Positions 25,167 to 37,362 are shown, numbered from the stretch's first letter. The stretch: 64,000 bases of DNA from Latrodectus hesperus (GCA_037975125.1 JAJQOW010000204.1:62001-126000); one strand, 5' to 3'. Translations and numbers: made by a program. Notes: generated by a model from the sequence alone, not told the origin.

Positions 25167-28140
25167 TTAAAAAAGAATCAAAACATTTAAATAACTTGTG
25201 TTTTCAGTCAAAACTTACTCAGTGACAATGCAGATATTTAGTTATACACATTAAAAATGTTGATTTTGGAAATAAACAGATTAAAAGGAAATAGTATAAA
25301 AGGAATTAAAAGTATAAGATTTTACTAGAAAAGATCAATACCAATGTGCTCAATTTATCAAAGTCTTAAAACTGTGCATCTTCTATAATTCTACTATAAT
25401 TTAACAACTTAATTTTTTTATTTGAAAAGGTACGAAAACATTTTTTCGCTGTTGTTACAATTACACGATTTTCAATTATTATTACCTCGCATTACTCTAA
25501 TTCAAAGTAAATATTCTATAGTTTATCAAATACATATATATTGAAAATATCAACTATGTTATGCATGTTTAGGGCGGGAAAATTTTTACCTCAATAGGTA
25601 AAATAATTAACGCGCTCTTACTATCCTCAAATTTATTGTGTGGAAGTGTTTCAGCTCCCTATCTTGTTCTTGAAGTATAAAAACGGAGAAAACATTTCTT
25701 ATAAAATAATCTTTGGCGAAGAATGAAAAATGTTGGAAAACTAGGATGTTAATCATTCTCTCTTCTATAAGGTACTTTTTGTTTTATTTTCTTGCCGTAC
25801 ACAAATGATCTTGCACACTTTAGGTAATTCAGATATTCGTTCCATCAAAATGCTCCAGAAAATTGCAGAAAACTTATTTAAAATTATATTTTCGATTAAT
25901 AGCATACTTAGAAGAATAGAAGAGAAATCATTTTTCTTCCCTTAATGATGAAGATCACTCACCTTGAAGAATGTTCGTAAGGAACAAGTCTAATTTTAAA
26001 AATTCATTTTTAGTAACTTAGATAAAAATTCATTATAAAATAAATGTGTTTCGTAATATCATGAATTTAAATACTTTAAAATAGGATTGAATGAACATAT
26101 TTGCTTTTCAACCTTCTTATATATATAACATATATATATATATAATTGAGATTTTGTTGAGTTCACATTTGTATATCAAAGAAATCGAATAAAATCTTAA
26201 AATATTTCAGTGCAAATTAATAAATTATAATATTTCCTTAATGCAAATAGTAATATTTATTATGTCATAGTTTTGAGTGTATGTATTCAATAATATAATG
26301 AAGCTCTATATTGTAGTGCTTGTCTAAGAATATTACAAATGTAAATAATTGTAACAACACTTTATTTATCGACAGTATTTCACATAAAATTTGACTAAAC
26401 TATATCTAGAAATCTGCACACATAATATTTGCTGTAATCTGCAAGAAGTTAAATTAAATATAGCATGGTATGGGCTAACAATATGTTCTCGATCATTAAT
26501 AATAGATCAATCTAAAAAATTATAATTATAGTTACATTTATTGACAAATGTACATTTAAATTAGTATTATATAAAAAAATTTAGAAAAATTACATTTTAT
26601 TTTTCAATTTTATACAAATTTATTAAGACTTACTGAAATTTAGACACATTAATTTAATTTTCTGTTCAAATCGAAACAAAAATCATGTTTCAAATAAAAT
26701 GAATGAACTTTGCTGGAATAAAAAATGGAAAGGTAGAGCCATCTATCGGCAGTATAAAATATTAAAATTTAAATATATGATTCATATATGATTTCACTCA
26801 CACATAATTAAATGTATTCACATAATACATTTATTTATTTATCTTATGATAAATTTATTATATTGGCTTACTTAATGACTGACTATATAGGTGGCAAAAC
26901 AAAATAAATACTAAATAAATTGCGTTGATTTCTTTTGTACACGCATTCACAAATACAATTATTATTAATATATACTTATATGGATGTTTAATGTTTTGCA
27001 AAACACATTTGAATATGAAAAGCTATTTTGGTTAATATTAAAACGCATTTAAAAAAGTACAATAACTAAGTTTGAGATTTCAGTTCACTTGTAATAACAA
27101 CCACAAAAATTGTAGTCAGAAATAAGAAAACTTTTAAAATAAATTAAAATTATAAAAATTTTAACCTATTTGAAATATTTTATAGAAAACCTATTAAATT
27201 TTTAAGAAAATGAAATTTCTTTTATTCTATAAACATACCTTTGCATTTAAATGAATTACATTTTAATTTACAGTTGATAAAAAAAACTGTTTAAAGAATT
27301 GTATTTTACATACTTAAATGAATGTGACAGTTTTTTAAAATCTAAATTTTTTACTCAATTACAACACAGAGACTCTAAAATATTTGAGAAACATGCCGAT
27401 GAGAAATGTTAGAAGAAATAAATGTTAGATTTGAAAATATGCATTTTTTATTGTACCTGTTATTTCTTTATCCTTCAACTGTAAATAGATTAGCATAGAA
27501 TAAATTTTAAAAGGAAAAAGAACAGAGTATGCGAAAGAAAATTAGCATGTCATGTGATTTTCTTTGATTTTAAAATGAAGTGTAATGAAGAAAAATATAT
27601 TCTACGTATATACAGTTTCTTTAGAAAATAATCGAATTACTTACCAAACATTACAGGGAAATCTTAACATTGGATCCACACAATATATAATGAAATCATT
27701 AAGAATTTCAAATGAAAAAATATTTTGCCATTAGATTCCTCATAATTTAATTCAGCATAGTAAAATAAACGTTTTGGAATTAATAAGGAAAACCTTAAAT
27801 TATTTAAAAGTGAAGAATACCGAATAATCGTACCGAAAGTATACCATCTTGAAGTAGACATAGTTTTCACGAACTCTTAGTTAACAATTAATAAAAAAAA
27901 GTTCGCAAAATAGGAAAATAATGTATTAAATTATTAAGACCTGATTCTTCTTACCAAACTATATTTTCTTTACCAAAAAATAATACTATTAAAAGAAATT
28001 ATTTACAATGTTCAATAAGAAACAATTGCAAATAAGATAAATAATGTTAAAAAAAATAACACTTTTCATTTTACTGGATACCACTTCACACAATTTTCTA
28101 AAGCTCAAACAGTGTCTAGTTTTAAATGTTTAGAGCTAAT
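25167..28140. other. AT-rich sequence, nothing recognised
   Basis: Nearly 3 kb with no convincing coding frame (largest 68 codons minus at 27,664-27,870). Two short TA-rich patches lie at 26,118-26,144. A CATCTATCGGCA motif at about 26,741 recurs in similar form at 58,655. No repeats with borders were seen. Confidence 0.55.
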
Positions 28141-28199
28141 CGTTTGATACTTAGAAATCTTTTATGTTTAACTTTCTAGCAAAGCAGTAAGATTTCTAT

Positions 28200-28480
28200 T
28201 TAATGACTTTAAAAAATCAACAGGAATATTCATTCCACTTATTTTTCTCAGCCAAGCTAGCAAAGTTTTCTCCAGTTTCAGATATTTTGCTTCTCTACAA
28301 TGTTTTAGGGAGGAAAACTTTTGCTAGTTCTGCGTCTTTTTTAGCGGAATTTTTTTTTCAAGTTTTTAAAATTGTCGAGAGGTTGTTCATTGGAATTTCA
28401 TGTTTTTTGGCAATTTCATTTCATTTAATATCTTTTCGTCTACTTTTATCAGAGTTTCCTTTTTTACTTCAATTTATAAA
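28200..28480 (-). pseudogene. CENP-B/Tigger-type (pogo-like) transposase N-terminal relic
   Basis: One minus-strand frame, read through stops, gives KKETLIKVDEKILNEMKLPK, a psq-type helix-turn-helix pattern. It is followed after about 35 residues by REAKYLKLEKTLLAWLRKIS and GMNIPVD. That matches the second DNA-binding domain of CENP-B, Jerky and Tigger proteins (E-x-x-L-x-x-W-x-x-x-x-R-x-x-x-I-P-V). At least three in-frame stops are present. No DDE catalytic core can be read further on. A 101-codon frame on the opposite strand (28,203-28,508) is only its shadow. Confidence 0.6.
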
Positions 28481-28621
28481 GACGTTCGTTTCTTCAGCTG
28501 CAACTTGATTCAATTGCGACAAATCCTCTACAGAATTGGCTCAATTTCTCACTCGACAAACGAAACTTCATAAATTAATCTGTTCAAATGAAACGAAACC
28601 AACTACAGAACAAGAGAGTTC

Positions 28622-28655
28622 AAATGCATTACGTACAGGAAAACGTAATGCATTT
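28622..28655. repeat. Perfect 13-bp inverted repeat
   Basis: AAATGCATTACGT at 28,622-28,634 and its exact complement ACGTAATGCATTT at 28,643-28,655, separated by 8 bases. Confidence 0.85.
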
Positions 28656-28744
28656 CCGTGTATTTCACATGCACAAAACTGGTATAGATGGTGGAACTAA
28701 AAAAGCAGAAGTCAGTCACATCTGAATTCATTTCAGATTTTTGT

Positions 28745-28945
28745 TTAAATAGTGACTGTTAGAAGAGTTATACTCTGTCATGACAATGCATGTTCTTTAG
28801 CAAAATTAGCAACTGAGTATCTGGATAAAAAAAATCCTTTTGAAAAGACGATATTTTTATTATTAGATAAAAATGAAAAATATTTTGATTGCTTGAAAGG
28901 TGGCAAAAGAAGGCAAATGTTTGGGCAGTCCGAAATTATTAAATC
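28745..28945 (+). pseudogene. Possible mariner-type transposase fragment
   Basis: The plus-strand frame opening at 28,752 reads RRVILCHDNACSLAKLATEY near its start. This resembles the block around the second catalytic Asp of mariner transposases ((L/C)HDNA-x-x-H...). The usual PPYSPDLAP block that should follow is missing. Further on, [11 protein letters not shown] loosely resembles the region after the third Asp. It would be a short internal remnant with a deletion. The frame then runs into a GT-rich repeat. Confidence 0.4.
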
Positions 28946-28946
28946 A

Positions 28947-29085
28947 GTGTGTGTGCTTGTGCGTGTGCGTGCGTGTGTGCGTGTGTGTGTGCGTGCGTGT
29001 GTGCGTTTGTGTGCGTGTGTGTGCGTGTGCGTGTTCGTGTGTGTGTGTGTGCGTGTGCGTGTGCGTGTGTGTGTGTGCGTGCGCG
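28947..29085. repeat. (GT)n / GTGC-rich microsatellite
   Basis: About 140 bp of GT dinucleotides interspersed with GTGC and GTTT variants. The Cys/Val-rich and His/Thr-rich frames across it (28,752-29,269 region) are artefacts. Confidence 0.95.
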
Positions 29086-30339
29086 AAATAATACCTCACA
29101 GAAGACCAAGTCTGGTTTCTTCTCCTTAGTTTCAGTTTTAGAGTTTTTCTCCTTTTTCTCCTTAGTTCTAAATTATGGTACAACCTATTTTGTGGTGGTA
29201 ATGGCACATCTATTTTTTATCCAAATATATAAATTGCCATCAATTTGCCCTATTCTGATCACAGGGTGAAATTCCCCGAGTAACCGGGTACAAAGAAAGA
29301 AAACTATGATACAAAAGTAAAAATGTAATTCAAATATTCTTATTTTATCTATTAAAATCTTCAGTTTTTAAATCTGATTGACAGAAAATTTAATAAAGTA
29401 ATTTTTGAAGAATTGAAAGCGATGTTTTTCTTTTATTAATATCTCTTATATTTTAATTTGTAATTTTTTCAACCTTAATTCAAAATCTATTATTAATAAT
29501 AAGGTTTTAGGTCATAATTTATTAATGTATTATAGTTACATGTAGCTGCACATTCAAATAATTAAAAATGTACAGATGAAGCAAAATTTGCATAGGAAAA
29601 ACATAAATTAAAATTTTACTATTAAACTCTTTAAAATTGATTTTAATATGTTACTTCCCATTTGAAATATATCAACAAACTTCTACTACTTTTGCATTCT
29701 TGAAACAGAAAAGGTAACTTCTCAGATAATAATAGTCTCATTTTGTTGTTTGAACCTCAAATTGTGATTTCATTGCAAATGGTATAAGCATTATTTGTTG
29801 GCATATAAATAACAGAAGAACGTTCAAAAATTAAGAAATAACAACTCGTTGAGTGCAAATTAAAAAACTCCAAAGGTTACATTAAAAAAACATTCAGTGA
29901 TAGATTTCAAAGACAAGTCAATGAAACAGAATGATTTAGATATAAAATGTATTTTTATTCTAAAATTGATTTGAAATTTTTAAACATATAGAATTAGCTT
30001 TAAAAAAATTAAATTTACTATAATACAAAGTAAAATTACAAACTTCCTTTAAGAGAGATTATTCTTTAAAATCAATTTTACAGGTAAAACGAGCCAGGTA
30101 AACATTTTATGAATAATAATAATAATTTTCCTAACAATTTTCTATAACATAAATTTAACTAAGTTTCTCTTTAAGTTCGTATTATTTGTTTTGGATCCCT
30201 TTATGCGCCCTTACTACAGCTTAGGAATTAGATTTTCTTTTTAGTTAACTTGAGCTACGATCTCTAGTAAAGGCATTATGAAGTCAATTTTTCAGTCAAA
30301 ACCAAACTCAAGTATAGTACTAAAGCTATTAAATGAATT
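29086..30339. other. AT-rich sequence, nothing recognised
   Basis: No open frame, repeat or inverted repeat of note. Confidence 0.55.
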
Positions 30340-30430
30340 TTTAACCACTACAAACATTGTTATTTGAGGTGAGTTTCGAATCCATAAGCTGCTAAACTGA
30401 AGGCACAAAAGCGTTAACCGTTTTGCTCTA
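30340..30430 (-). repeat. SINE family B copy 2 (tRNA-like part)
   Basis: On the minus strand GGTTAACGC (A-box side, about 30,411-30,419) is followed by CAGTTTAGCAGCTTATGGAT and a B box in GGATTCGAAACTC (about 30,371-30,383). The CAGTTTAGC-G-T-CATA/TATGG signature is shared with the copies at 46.85 kb and 43.97 kb. Confidence 0.5.
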
Positions 30431-31079
30431 AATGTTACTAACTGCAAGCAGAAGTGGAAGAATTTTCATTTGAAACTCAAGAATTACTTAAATTAAAAAA
30501 TATTTACTTTAGATTACATTTTAAAAAAGATTTAAAAAAACTATCTATAATGCCACAAAATATAAGAAAATATTTTCCTTACTCTTTCTTATTTCTCAGC
30601 ATTTGTATCTATTTTCATTTTTTTTTTAAATTAAAAGAATCATGATCGTTATTTTCCAATAAATTGCTTCAAATTGGTGAAATTTTAAAAATGTACCACA
30701 AACATTTTAGGTTATATATTTTTTTTAATTTAAAAATATTTAAAATTTTTATTTGGCATTAATGTTTACACTCTAATATTTATTTCTTTTTATTCCTCAA
30801 GTAAATGTTATTTCTCTTCTTAACAGAGTTATTTCAAATCTAAATATAATTTCATTAATCAATACAGTATGTGAAATCAATAGAAATGTGTTTTAGTACA
30901 CTATAAGATAATGTTCAACATTTTTTCAGTTTTTCAAAAAGGAATTATTTCATTTGTTAAATAAATAAAAAGTCTTAAGATTAAACGGTTTGAAATATAC
31001 ATTTTAAATATGTATTTATCTCTACTGATAATAAAATTATTATGGCGGTTTTTTTTTCCTTTTTTCCAATAAATGTGAA
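30431..31079. other. AT-rich sequence, nothing recognised
   Basis: Only a 63-codon Lys/Phe-rich frame at 30,454-30,645, without a motif. Confidence 0.5.
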
Positions 31080-31670
31080 ATAATGATTGAAAAATTAAAA
31101 AATCATAGAAAGATTTTAAAGGTTTACAGTTGATAGATCATTGTTAGTGATAAAAGTCCATTATAGATGATTTCTTGTTAAAGACTGATGGAAAATGACT
31201 GCAAATACATCAAAAATACGTCTAGAGTATAATATATTCTCAATTTCAGTGTATTTTAGAGAAATGCAGTTAAGTATTTAGGCAAAAAAAATTTTATGAA
31301 AATATTATGACTGGATCGTCGGATTATATTTAAATGGAATTGCTACTGTATATGATTACTTCAAATCAATTTTCTCTTGCATGAAATGTAAAATAATAAA
31401 ATCTTCCAAAATAGTCATAGTCAAAAAATTTACAATTGATAGACCAGTATTCTTGACTTAGTGATAAAAGTCTCTCAAAAATGACTTCGTGTCACTTTTT
31501 TTAAGGATTGGCAAAAAATAACAGCAAAAGTATCCTTGACATTCAGTGGCACATTCAAAGAATAATATGTTCCAGATTTAAAAGATTTTCGGAGATATAT
31601 CGATAGATATATTTAAATGAAAAATTCGTATTTTTACTGGAATATTGTCACAAATAAAATAATGGAACAA
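31080..31670. repeat. Diverged tandem duplication, about 300-bp unit
   Basis: Copy 1 from about 31,080 and copy 2 from about 31,385 share ordered blocks at about 305-bp offset. These are TTTACAGTTGATAGA / TTTACAATTGATAGA, AGTGATAAAAGTC, GATGA(T)TTC-TGT, GCAAA(A)-TA-C and ATATTTAAATG. Identity is modest; an old event. Confidence 0.6.
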
Positions 31671-31895
31671 CTTCATGGAATTATCCCATATATTTACAGA
31701 CTTTCACGTAAATAACAAAAAATTACCGTTTTCTTGCATCCATCTTGAACACATTTTAAAGCATCATGTCATACATTTATCAATTTGTTTATCCCACTTA
31801 GAAATAAAATTTAAGCGTGAATTATTTTAATTCACACTCAAATCTTACAAAATGTTATAATCTAATTAATTCCTTCAAATTATTTATTTATGAAT

Positions 31896-31982
31896 CGATA
31901 TTCTTCTGATTCATATCAGAAGAATATCGTTTTTTTGTGAGAATTAATGTATTAATTAATATACATCAATTCTTACAAAAAA
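31896..31982. repeat. Two adjacent long hairpins
   Basis: The first is a perfect 15-bp inverted repeat, CGATATTCTTCTGAT (31,896-31,910) and its complement (31,915-31,929), with a 4-nt TCAT loop. Immediately after it, 31,930-31,982 forms a second inverted repeat: a TTTTTTGTGAGAATTAATGTAT arm (22 nt, written here only by its start TTTTTTGTGAGAATT) pairs with ATACAT-AATTCTTACAAAAAA across about 8 bases, with two mismatches. Confidence 0.85.
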
Positions 31983-33125
31983 GTCCGTTTTAATGTAAAA
32001 AACACAAAATGTTTAAAATGAATAATTACTAAAAAACTTCATTTAGATAAATGAAGACTAAAACAGTTTTATTAATTTGTAATTGTGTATCGATAACTTT
32101 TTTACATACTTACATGACAGCTATTTGTATTTGATCATGAGTCATTCATCAAAATAATTTTCCATTTAAATGAGTGCCATTAACCAATTAATTCTTCTTA
32201 ATGAAACTGTTCTAAATGCATAAAATATTAATCTTTATTTAACAACTCAATTTTTAGTTAAATTTTACAATTATGTCTCGTTAAAAATAATGACAGTTTA
32301 AATATTCTTATATGTACTCACAAGAATGTTTCTTTGCATAACTAATGTATTATACTTTACATTATTTCAATTTTGGATAAAAAAAATAATCATTTTTTTT
32401 TTTTTAGTTATAGAAAAAGTATTTTCAACTGGCTGTAAGATATATCAAAGATGGCTTAAAGATTTTCAAGAAAATTTAAGTATTGATTTATGAACAAAAA
32501 TTCTATGCTATTATTAGAAATAACTTATCTGAATAGGAATTCCTAATTTCAGACGTGAAAGGAGTCTAATAATCATAGAAAATATGGTCATGGTATTCAA
32601 TAAAATTTATACTTATAGTATAAATTAAAAATTTAAATAAAATGAATACTAAATGAAAGTTAAACTGATGTGATGGTTATTAAATGAATTAGAAAATGTA
32701 AGCTGACTGTTTAATCGAAAATTGTTTTGTTGAATCTCAAAAAAATTTAAATGAAAATATCAAAATATATCTGTAATATCCTTATCCAAAACTTTCGAAC
32801 TTAGAAATAAATATCCACAAATAATGTATCCACCAAAATTTAAAATAGTACCAATGTTTACAAAATATTTTTGCATTCAGATCAAATAAAGGATTATACA
32901 AACAAAGTATACAAAAGTATTTCAAAAATTCTCAATTGAAAAATTTCTAATGAAAATGAATTGATTTTTAATGAATTTCGTACAATATACTTTTAATTCA
33001 AGAGAACTTTTAATAATTAAAATAAATAGGTCTCTTGTATTTCAAGAATATATGAATTCTTATGCGAAGCAATTGTTAAATCAAGCAAAGTTTAATGTTT
33101 ATTTTTTTATTTGGATTAACTTTTA
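31983..33125. other. AT-rich sequence, nothing recognised
   Basis: No coding frame above 60 codons and no repeat unit noticed. Confidence 0.55.
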
Positions 33126-33449
33126 AAAGCCATCTTTTTTTCCAACGGTGAGCACTTGAGGGTTGAACCCTATGCCACAACAAGGCCAGAAACTGCTACT
33201 CATTTGTCGTTACCCAGCAGGCACCTGTGAACCAAGTCACGGAGGCGAGTAGCGTTACCCGCGTCATACCACCACAAACCCGTTTATAGGGTGGGCCACA
33301 TTCATACATCATCACGGAAGAAAGGATAGAGAAAGAGAGAACAGAGAAAGAAAGTAACATCCATGCCCGAACCGGGATTCGAACCCATGACCCACAGCTC
33401 AGAAGTGAGGAGCGCTAACCACTCAGCCATCGGTCGGCAAAGCCATCTT
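33126..33449 (-). repeat. tRNA-derived SINE (family A) with 11-bp target-site duplication
   Basis: The element occupies about 33,137-33,438 on the minus strand, flanked by AAAGCCATCTT at 33,126-33,136 and 33,439-33,449. The minus-strand head has an A box (GGCTGAGTGGTTAGCGC, 33,412-33,428) and a B box (GGGTTCGAATCCC, 33,373-33,385). The body contains CCCTATAAACGGGTTTG, a block shared with the copy at 59.6 kb and partly with 39.6 kb. The 3' end is CCGTTGG plus a short A tail. Perfect duplications and tail show LINE-type target-primed integration. Confidence 0.9.
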
Positions 33450-34658
33450 CTAAAGAAATATTAGTTTTTGCATTATATACAATAGTGTTAAATATAAAGT
33501 AGATTATATTATTACATAATCAAATAATATTCAATTTTTATATTACAATACTTATTATTAATATAATATATTTTGAAAAATCTTTTGTTAATTATAAATT
33601 TATATTTTCAGAACATATAAAATTTTACTGAACAAATAGAAATCGTCAAATTGGGCGAAGCACAATAAAATTCTAATCTTATTTTAGTTTAAAAAAATTT
33701 CTTGAATATGATTGGAATTAAAATTAATAAAGAATTATTAAATTGTAGATACTCACAAATACTTAAATGCAACAAGAACAACAAGCATGGAGTATTTTAT
33801 TTATATACAGTCATCATTTTTCTTTCTTTCTTACCGCTGCACCTGCTCTCTGCTTTGATTGGCTGAGTAAAGTCACGCGTTAAACTTTTATGTTCATTAT
33901 CTTATATTTCTATTTATTTTCCCTATGTATAGTCTTCGGTTTCTTTATCAAATCATATTTTTTTTGTTACTCCGGATTGTTTGTTACATTGCAGATGTTT
34001 TAATCAGTCATACTCTTATAATCATGGAAAATCTTGTTGTTGCTTGTGGTGCGAAACAAAAATGAAACCATGAATATTGTAGAAAACCAATATTGGAGAT
34101 AGATGCTATTTTCGCGTTCAATATTAATAAGCGTTTAGGCAAATTGATTTTAAAAATTTCTGAATAATAAACTACACTTTTTAAAACTTCGTTATTGAAC
34201 TTTGAACTCGTCATGTATTTGAGATAATTAAGTAATTTATTTTGTCAAATAAATATAATTATTTTCATTTCCATAACTGAAGAATTAACATTTTTAAGTG
34301 CATAATTTTAGAATTACCAATCTACATTACTAACATTACAAAAATTTCCATACTTAAAACTTCCAACTAACTTCAAACTTTACAAAAAATTTCATTCATA
34401 AAAAATTGATGTTATTATTAAAAGAGCAAATTAAGTGAAATTATATAAATTGAATTTTTCCGATGAAGATATAACGAAATCGTTTATCTTACTTTCTACA
34501 ATGTGATAGAACATCCAACTTGTAAAATTGGTGGACCATCAGCACCGTAGGATAAAAAATATGTGTGCAAACAATATTCGAATATTTTCCCCCATTTTTC
34601 AATTTAAAAATAACATTGGTGTATTTTTAATAAAACTAACTGGAAAACATAATTCTCA

Positions 34659-34660
<2 letters not shown>
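33450..34660. other. AT-rich sequence, nothing recognised
   Basis: Includes a slightly GC-richer patch at 33,830-33,900. The 68-codon minus frame at 34,008-34,214 has no motif. Confidence 0.5.
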
Positions 34661-34734
<74 letters not shown>

Positions 34735-34740
34735 TATATG
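34661..34740. repeat. (TA)n followed by (TATG)n
   Basis: About 46 bp of TA, then about seven TATG/GTAT units to 34,735, then TATATATGTATG. It is a compound microsatellite. Confidence 0.95.
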
Positions 34741-35131
34741 TATGCGTGGGCTTATGCGTGCGCTTCAAACAAGAGATGTTCTCTAAAACCTTCTAATTTT
34801 AATTTATGAAATAGAATTTCGTAAATTTAAAATAAAGACAATGCATAAAAATATATATGTTACACATAAAATAATATTAAAATTATATATCATTATTTTT
34901 CTCTGTTCTACACTGCATGCAATTTTTTTTCGGTTGAGGAAATATTACCAAACTTGCTCTTTTAGAAATGTTTCGCTCTTTTAAATTAAGCATTTTAGCG
35001 ATTCGAACTATAACCGAGGATCGATGGTGCTTATTCAAAATAAAAGGCGAACGGAGAACGTCAATTCGCAGGACATTTACAATTCATATGGCCAAGGGGA
35101 ATTCGCTTCTTCCCCTGCCCAGCATGCTTTC
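34741..35131. other. No gene recognised
   Basis: 34,975-35,130 is less AT-rich and merges into the interspersed repeat that follows. The 62-codon frame at 34,968-35,156 shows no motif. Confidence 0.4.
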
Positions 35132-35470
35132 CATGATTTATGATCAACCCCAATAACTACAGTGTCCAGATGACTGCTATTACCGCTGCCCTATCTGTTC
35201 ACGCCCCGTTGTCTCCCTGGTGTATCAGATTCTAATTACCATCCTATACATCTAGGACCTCTAGAGATCCTATAGAAATCTACTGCATGCACTTAATGAA
35301 AATGGAAGGGTAACAGTTATAGTGTGGTTATCTGTATATCTGTCAAAAGAGGAAGACGCATTTATTACGTCGTTTGAGCTCTTTTCCCTTATAAATCGCT
35401 CCGCCATTTTGTTTTGTTGGAGAGGAAAACCACTTCACTGGTGTAGCTTCGTAACAACATGTAGCTGCAA
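35132..35470. repeat. Interspersed repeat family C, copy 1 (possible solo LTR)
   Basis: 35,132-35,370 is alignable by eye to 50,411-50,650. Shared blocks are ATGATTTAT, CAATAACT-CA-TGTCC, ATGACTG-TATTACC, TCTCTAGAGAT / CTCTAGAGATC and AAAATGGAA--TAACAG. A TATA-like TTATAAAT at about 35,389 sits in a CpG-containing setting, as in a retroelement promoter. No terminal repeat borders or target duplication were found, so the LTR idea is tentative. Confidence 0.55.
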
Positions 35471-36019
35471 AATCCAGAATTAGTACTCAGTTCATTTCCA
35501 ATAATATAATATGTGATGCATTACAGGTATTTAATTGTAAGCCATTTTTAATTATTTGATAATATAATGAACTAGTAATTAATTTAATAAAAGAAATAAA
35601 CTATATGTACTTGAAAATTCATTCGAATGATACCAAGTTTCACAATAATTCAGTCTTTAATTACTATATTATTTCAGATAGCTTTAAAAATAGATGATAT
35701 GAAATATTATTTCCTATTAATATTATTTTAGAAATCTATTAATAATTCATTTTCTATAAGTGATGTAATTTTAAAATTAGTGGGCTTTTAAAATATTTGG
35801 AATTTTTTTATTATGGATCTATAGTAAATCTTAATGAACTTATCAGGGGAAACTTTCAACAAAGATGGAGAAAATGGTTAAGAACAATACGTGATATAAA
35901 ATACAGGTTATGTATTAATGAAATATAAGTACTTAAATCACAGGAAACTAAAACAAATTTCTGTTTTTACGAACTTCTGTGGTAGTATTTTCGTATTTAT
36001 ATATTTAGATAAAGAGATA
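35471..36019. other. AT-rich sequence, nothing recognised
   Basis: No coding frame or repeat border seen. Confidence 0.5.
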
Positions 36020-36482
36020 TGCAGTGGTCTGTGGACGACGATTCAAGACGCAGCAGACGAATATCAAAATTGAAGCATCATGACTTTGATCCGCAGTTAA
36101 ATGGCAAAACTGAACTCATATTCTAACTCTTATTCTCTCCAAACTTACACATCACGCCAACGGGAGGTTAATGCATAAGTTTGAAGTCACTTTAAGCGTA
36201 AGATTCATGGATATTGTCTATATGATGGTTTTTCAAACTGTCAGAATCGTACCAACTGCCTTTCTCCCGAAGTAACATAAAAACATTAGGGTTTAAGTAT
36301 GATATATCCCCCCCAAGAGATTTCTCGCCAAATCTGCCATCCGTTGTTCCCATTATAATGTTAACAGTTTCCCCTTTTGGTGTTACCGTTTTGAATTTTT
36401 GTTGCTTTTTTTGGAATTTTTGATGGCAGATTTGTTTTTCTCGTCTTATATGTTGGTTTTGTGTCATATATACGGTTTTCAT
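36020..36482. other. GC-richer block and 96-codon orphan frame
   Basis: 36,020-36,180 contains CACGCCAACGGGAGG and other CpG-bearing words that look like a decayed transposon untranslated part. On the minus strand 36,482-36,192 is open for 96 codons: basic and Gln/Lys-rich at its N-terminus, with no signal peptide, transmembrane stretch or recognised motif. I do not recognise it. A chance open frame or a transposon remnant is more likely than a host exon. Confidence 0.3.
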
Positions 36483-37295
36483 TAAGTGGCAACAGTGTTA
36501 GAATTGCTTGACGATGAAAGAAAGTTACAAAGGTCTCACATGGAAAAATATACTCTACTAATTCCTAAATTAGTATGCAAAATAAGGATTTTATATATAT
36601 TTGTGTGTGTATGCATTGGTAGAGGTAGAAGACAATAAATTTTAAAATGACAAAATTAAATTCTGATCATTGATATGCTTTTAGCTGATATTGTATTTCT
36701 TAAACAATTAAAAGTAGTAAAATCAACTTTATACAAAAAAATGAGCTTATACATATAAGTAAGAATTAAGAGGGTTCAAGAGACCAAGTAACGATTTTTA
36801 AAGTTAACTCTGATTTGCTCTTAATTTTTCACTTCATTTTAAAGTTAGTTTTCAACATTAAAAGATAACAATTATTACTCGATCAATGGAATAATTTTAT
36901 TTTGCGCCACTACAAATGATAGATTTGATGGCCATCTGCTCAGTGTGTCTCTAGTGGGTCACCATCATTCTCCAGAAAATAGATTCTCGTAATTTAGAAG
37001 ACAGTACCCAAACATTACTTGCTGTTTCCAGAGATCCGATTTCATTTAGATGACATTTCTCCCACAACCTGCTGTATAGGTTCCAGTCATAATTAGAGAA
37101 CACGACCTATCTTCGGATGTGTTCAGGATAGAATTCTTTACTTTCCAATAACGAGAACAATGCCTTTCATTGCAAGATACAGCAACCTATGGTTTTATTA
37201 CAAAATCTTATTTTATAGACATCTCGATAATCTGATAGACCAATATAATGAGTAAAAATATACTGCATTTAAAACATACAAGTGTATTATTATTT

Positions 37296-37298
<3 letters not shown>
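36483..37298. other. No gene recognised
   Basis: AT-rich to about 36,900. 36,905-37,190 is richer in GC and carries ATCTTCGGATG-GT (37,108), also present at 50,003 in the other copy-rich area, so it may be part of an interspersed element. Confidence 0.4.

Positions 37299-37361
<63 letters not shown>
37299..37361. repeat. (TA)n microsatellite abutting a Tc1 relic
   Basis: An uninterrupted TA run of about 62 bp. The adjacent sequence at 37,363 is already the 3' coding end of a transposase, so the expected transposon terminus is missing or lies within the TA tract. Confidence 0.95.

Positions 37362-37362
<1 letters not shown>

Noticed and set aside
28752..29269. Cys/Val-rich and His/Thr-rich frames near 29 kb
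   Set aside because: They are caused by the GT-rich microsatellite read in different frames. Only the first 60 codons of one frame hint at a transposase fragment.
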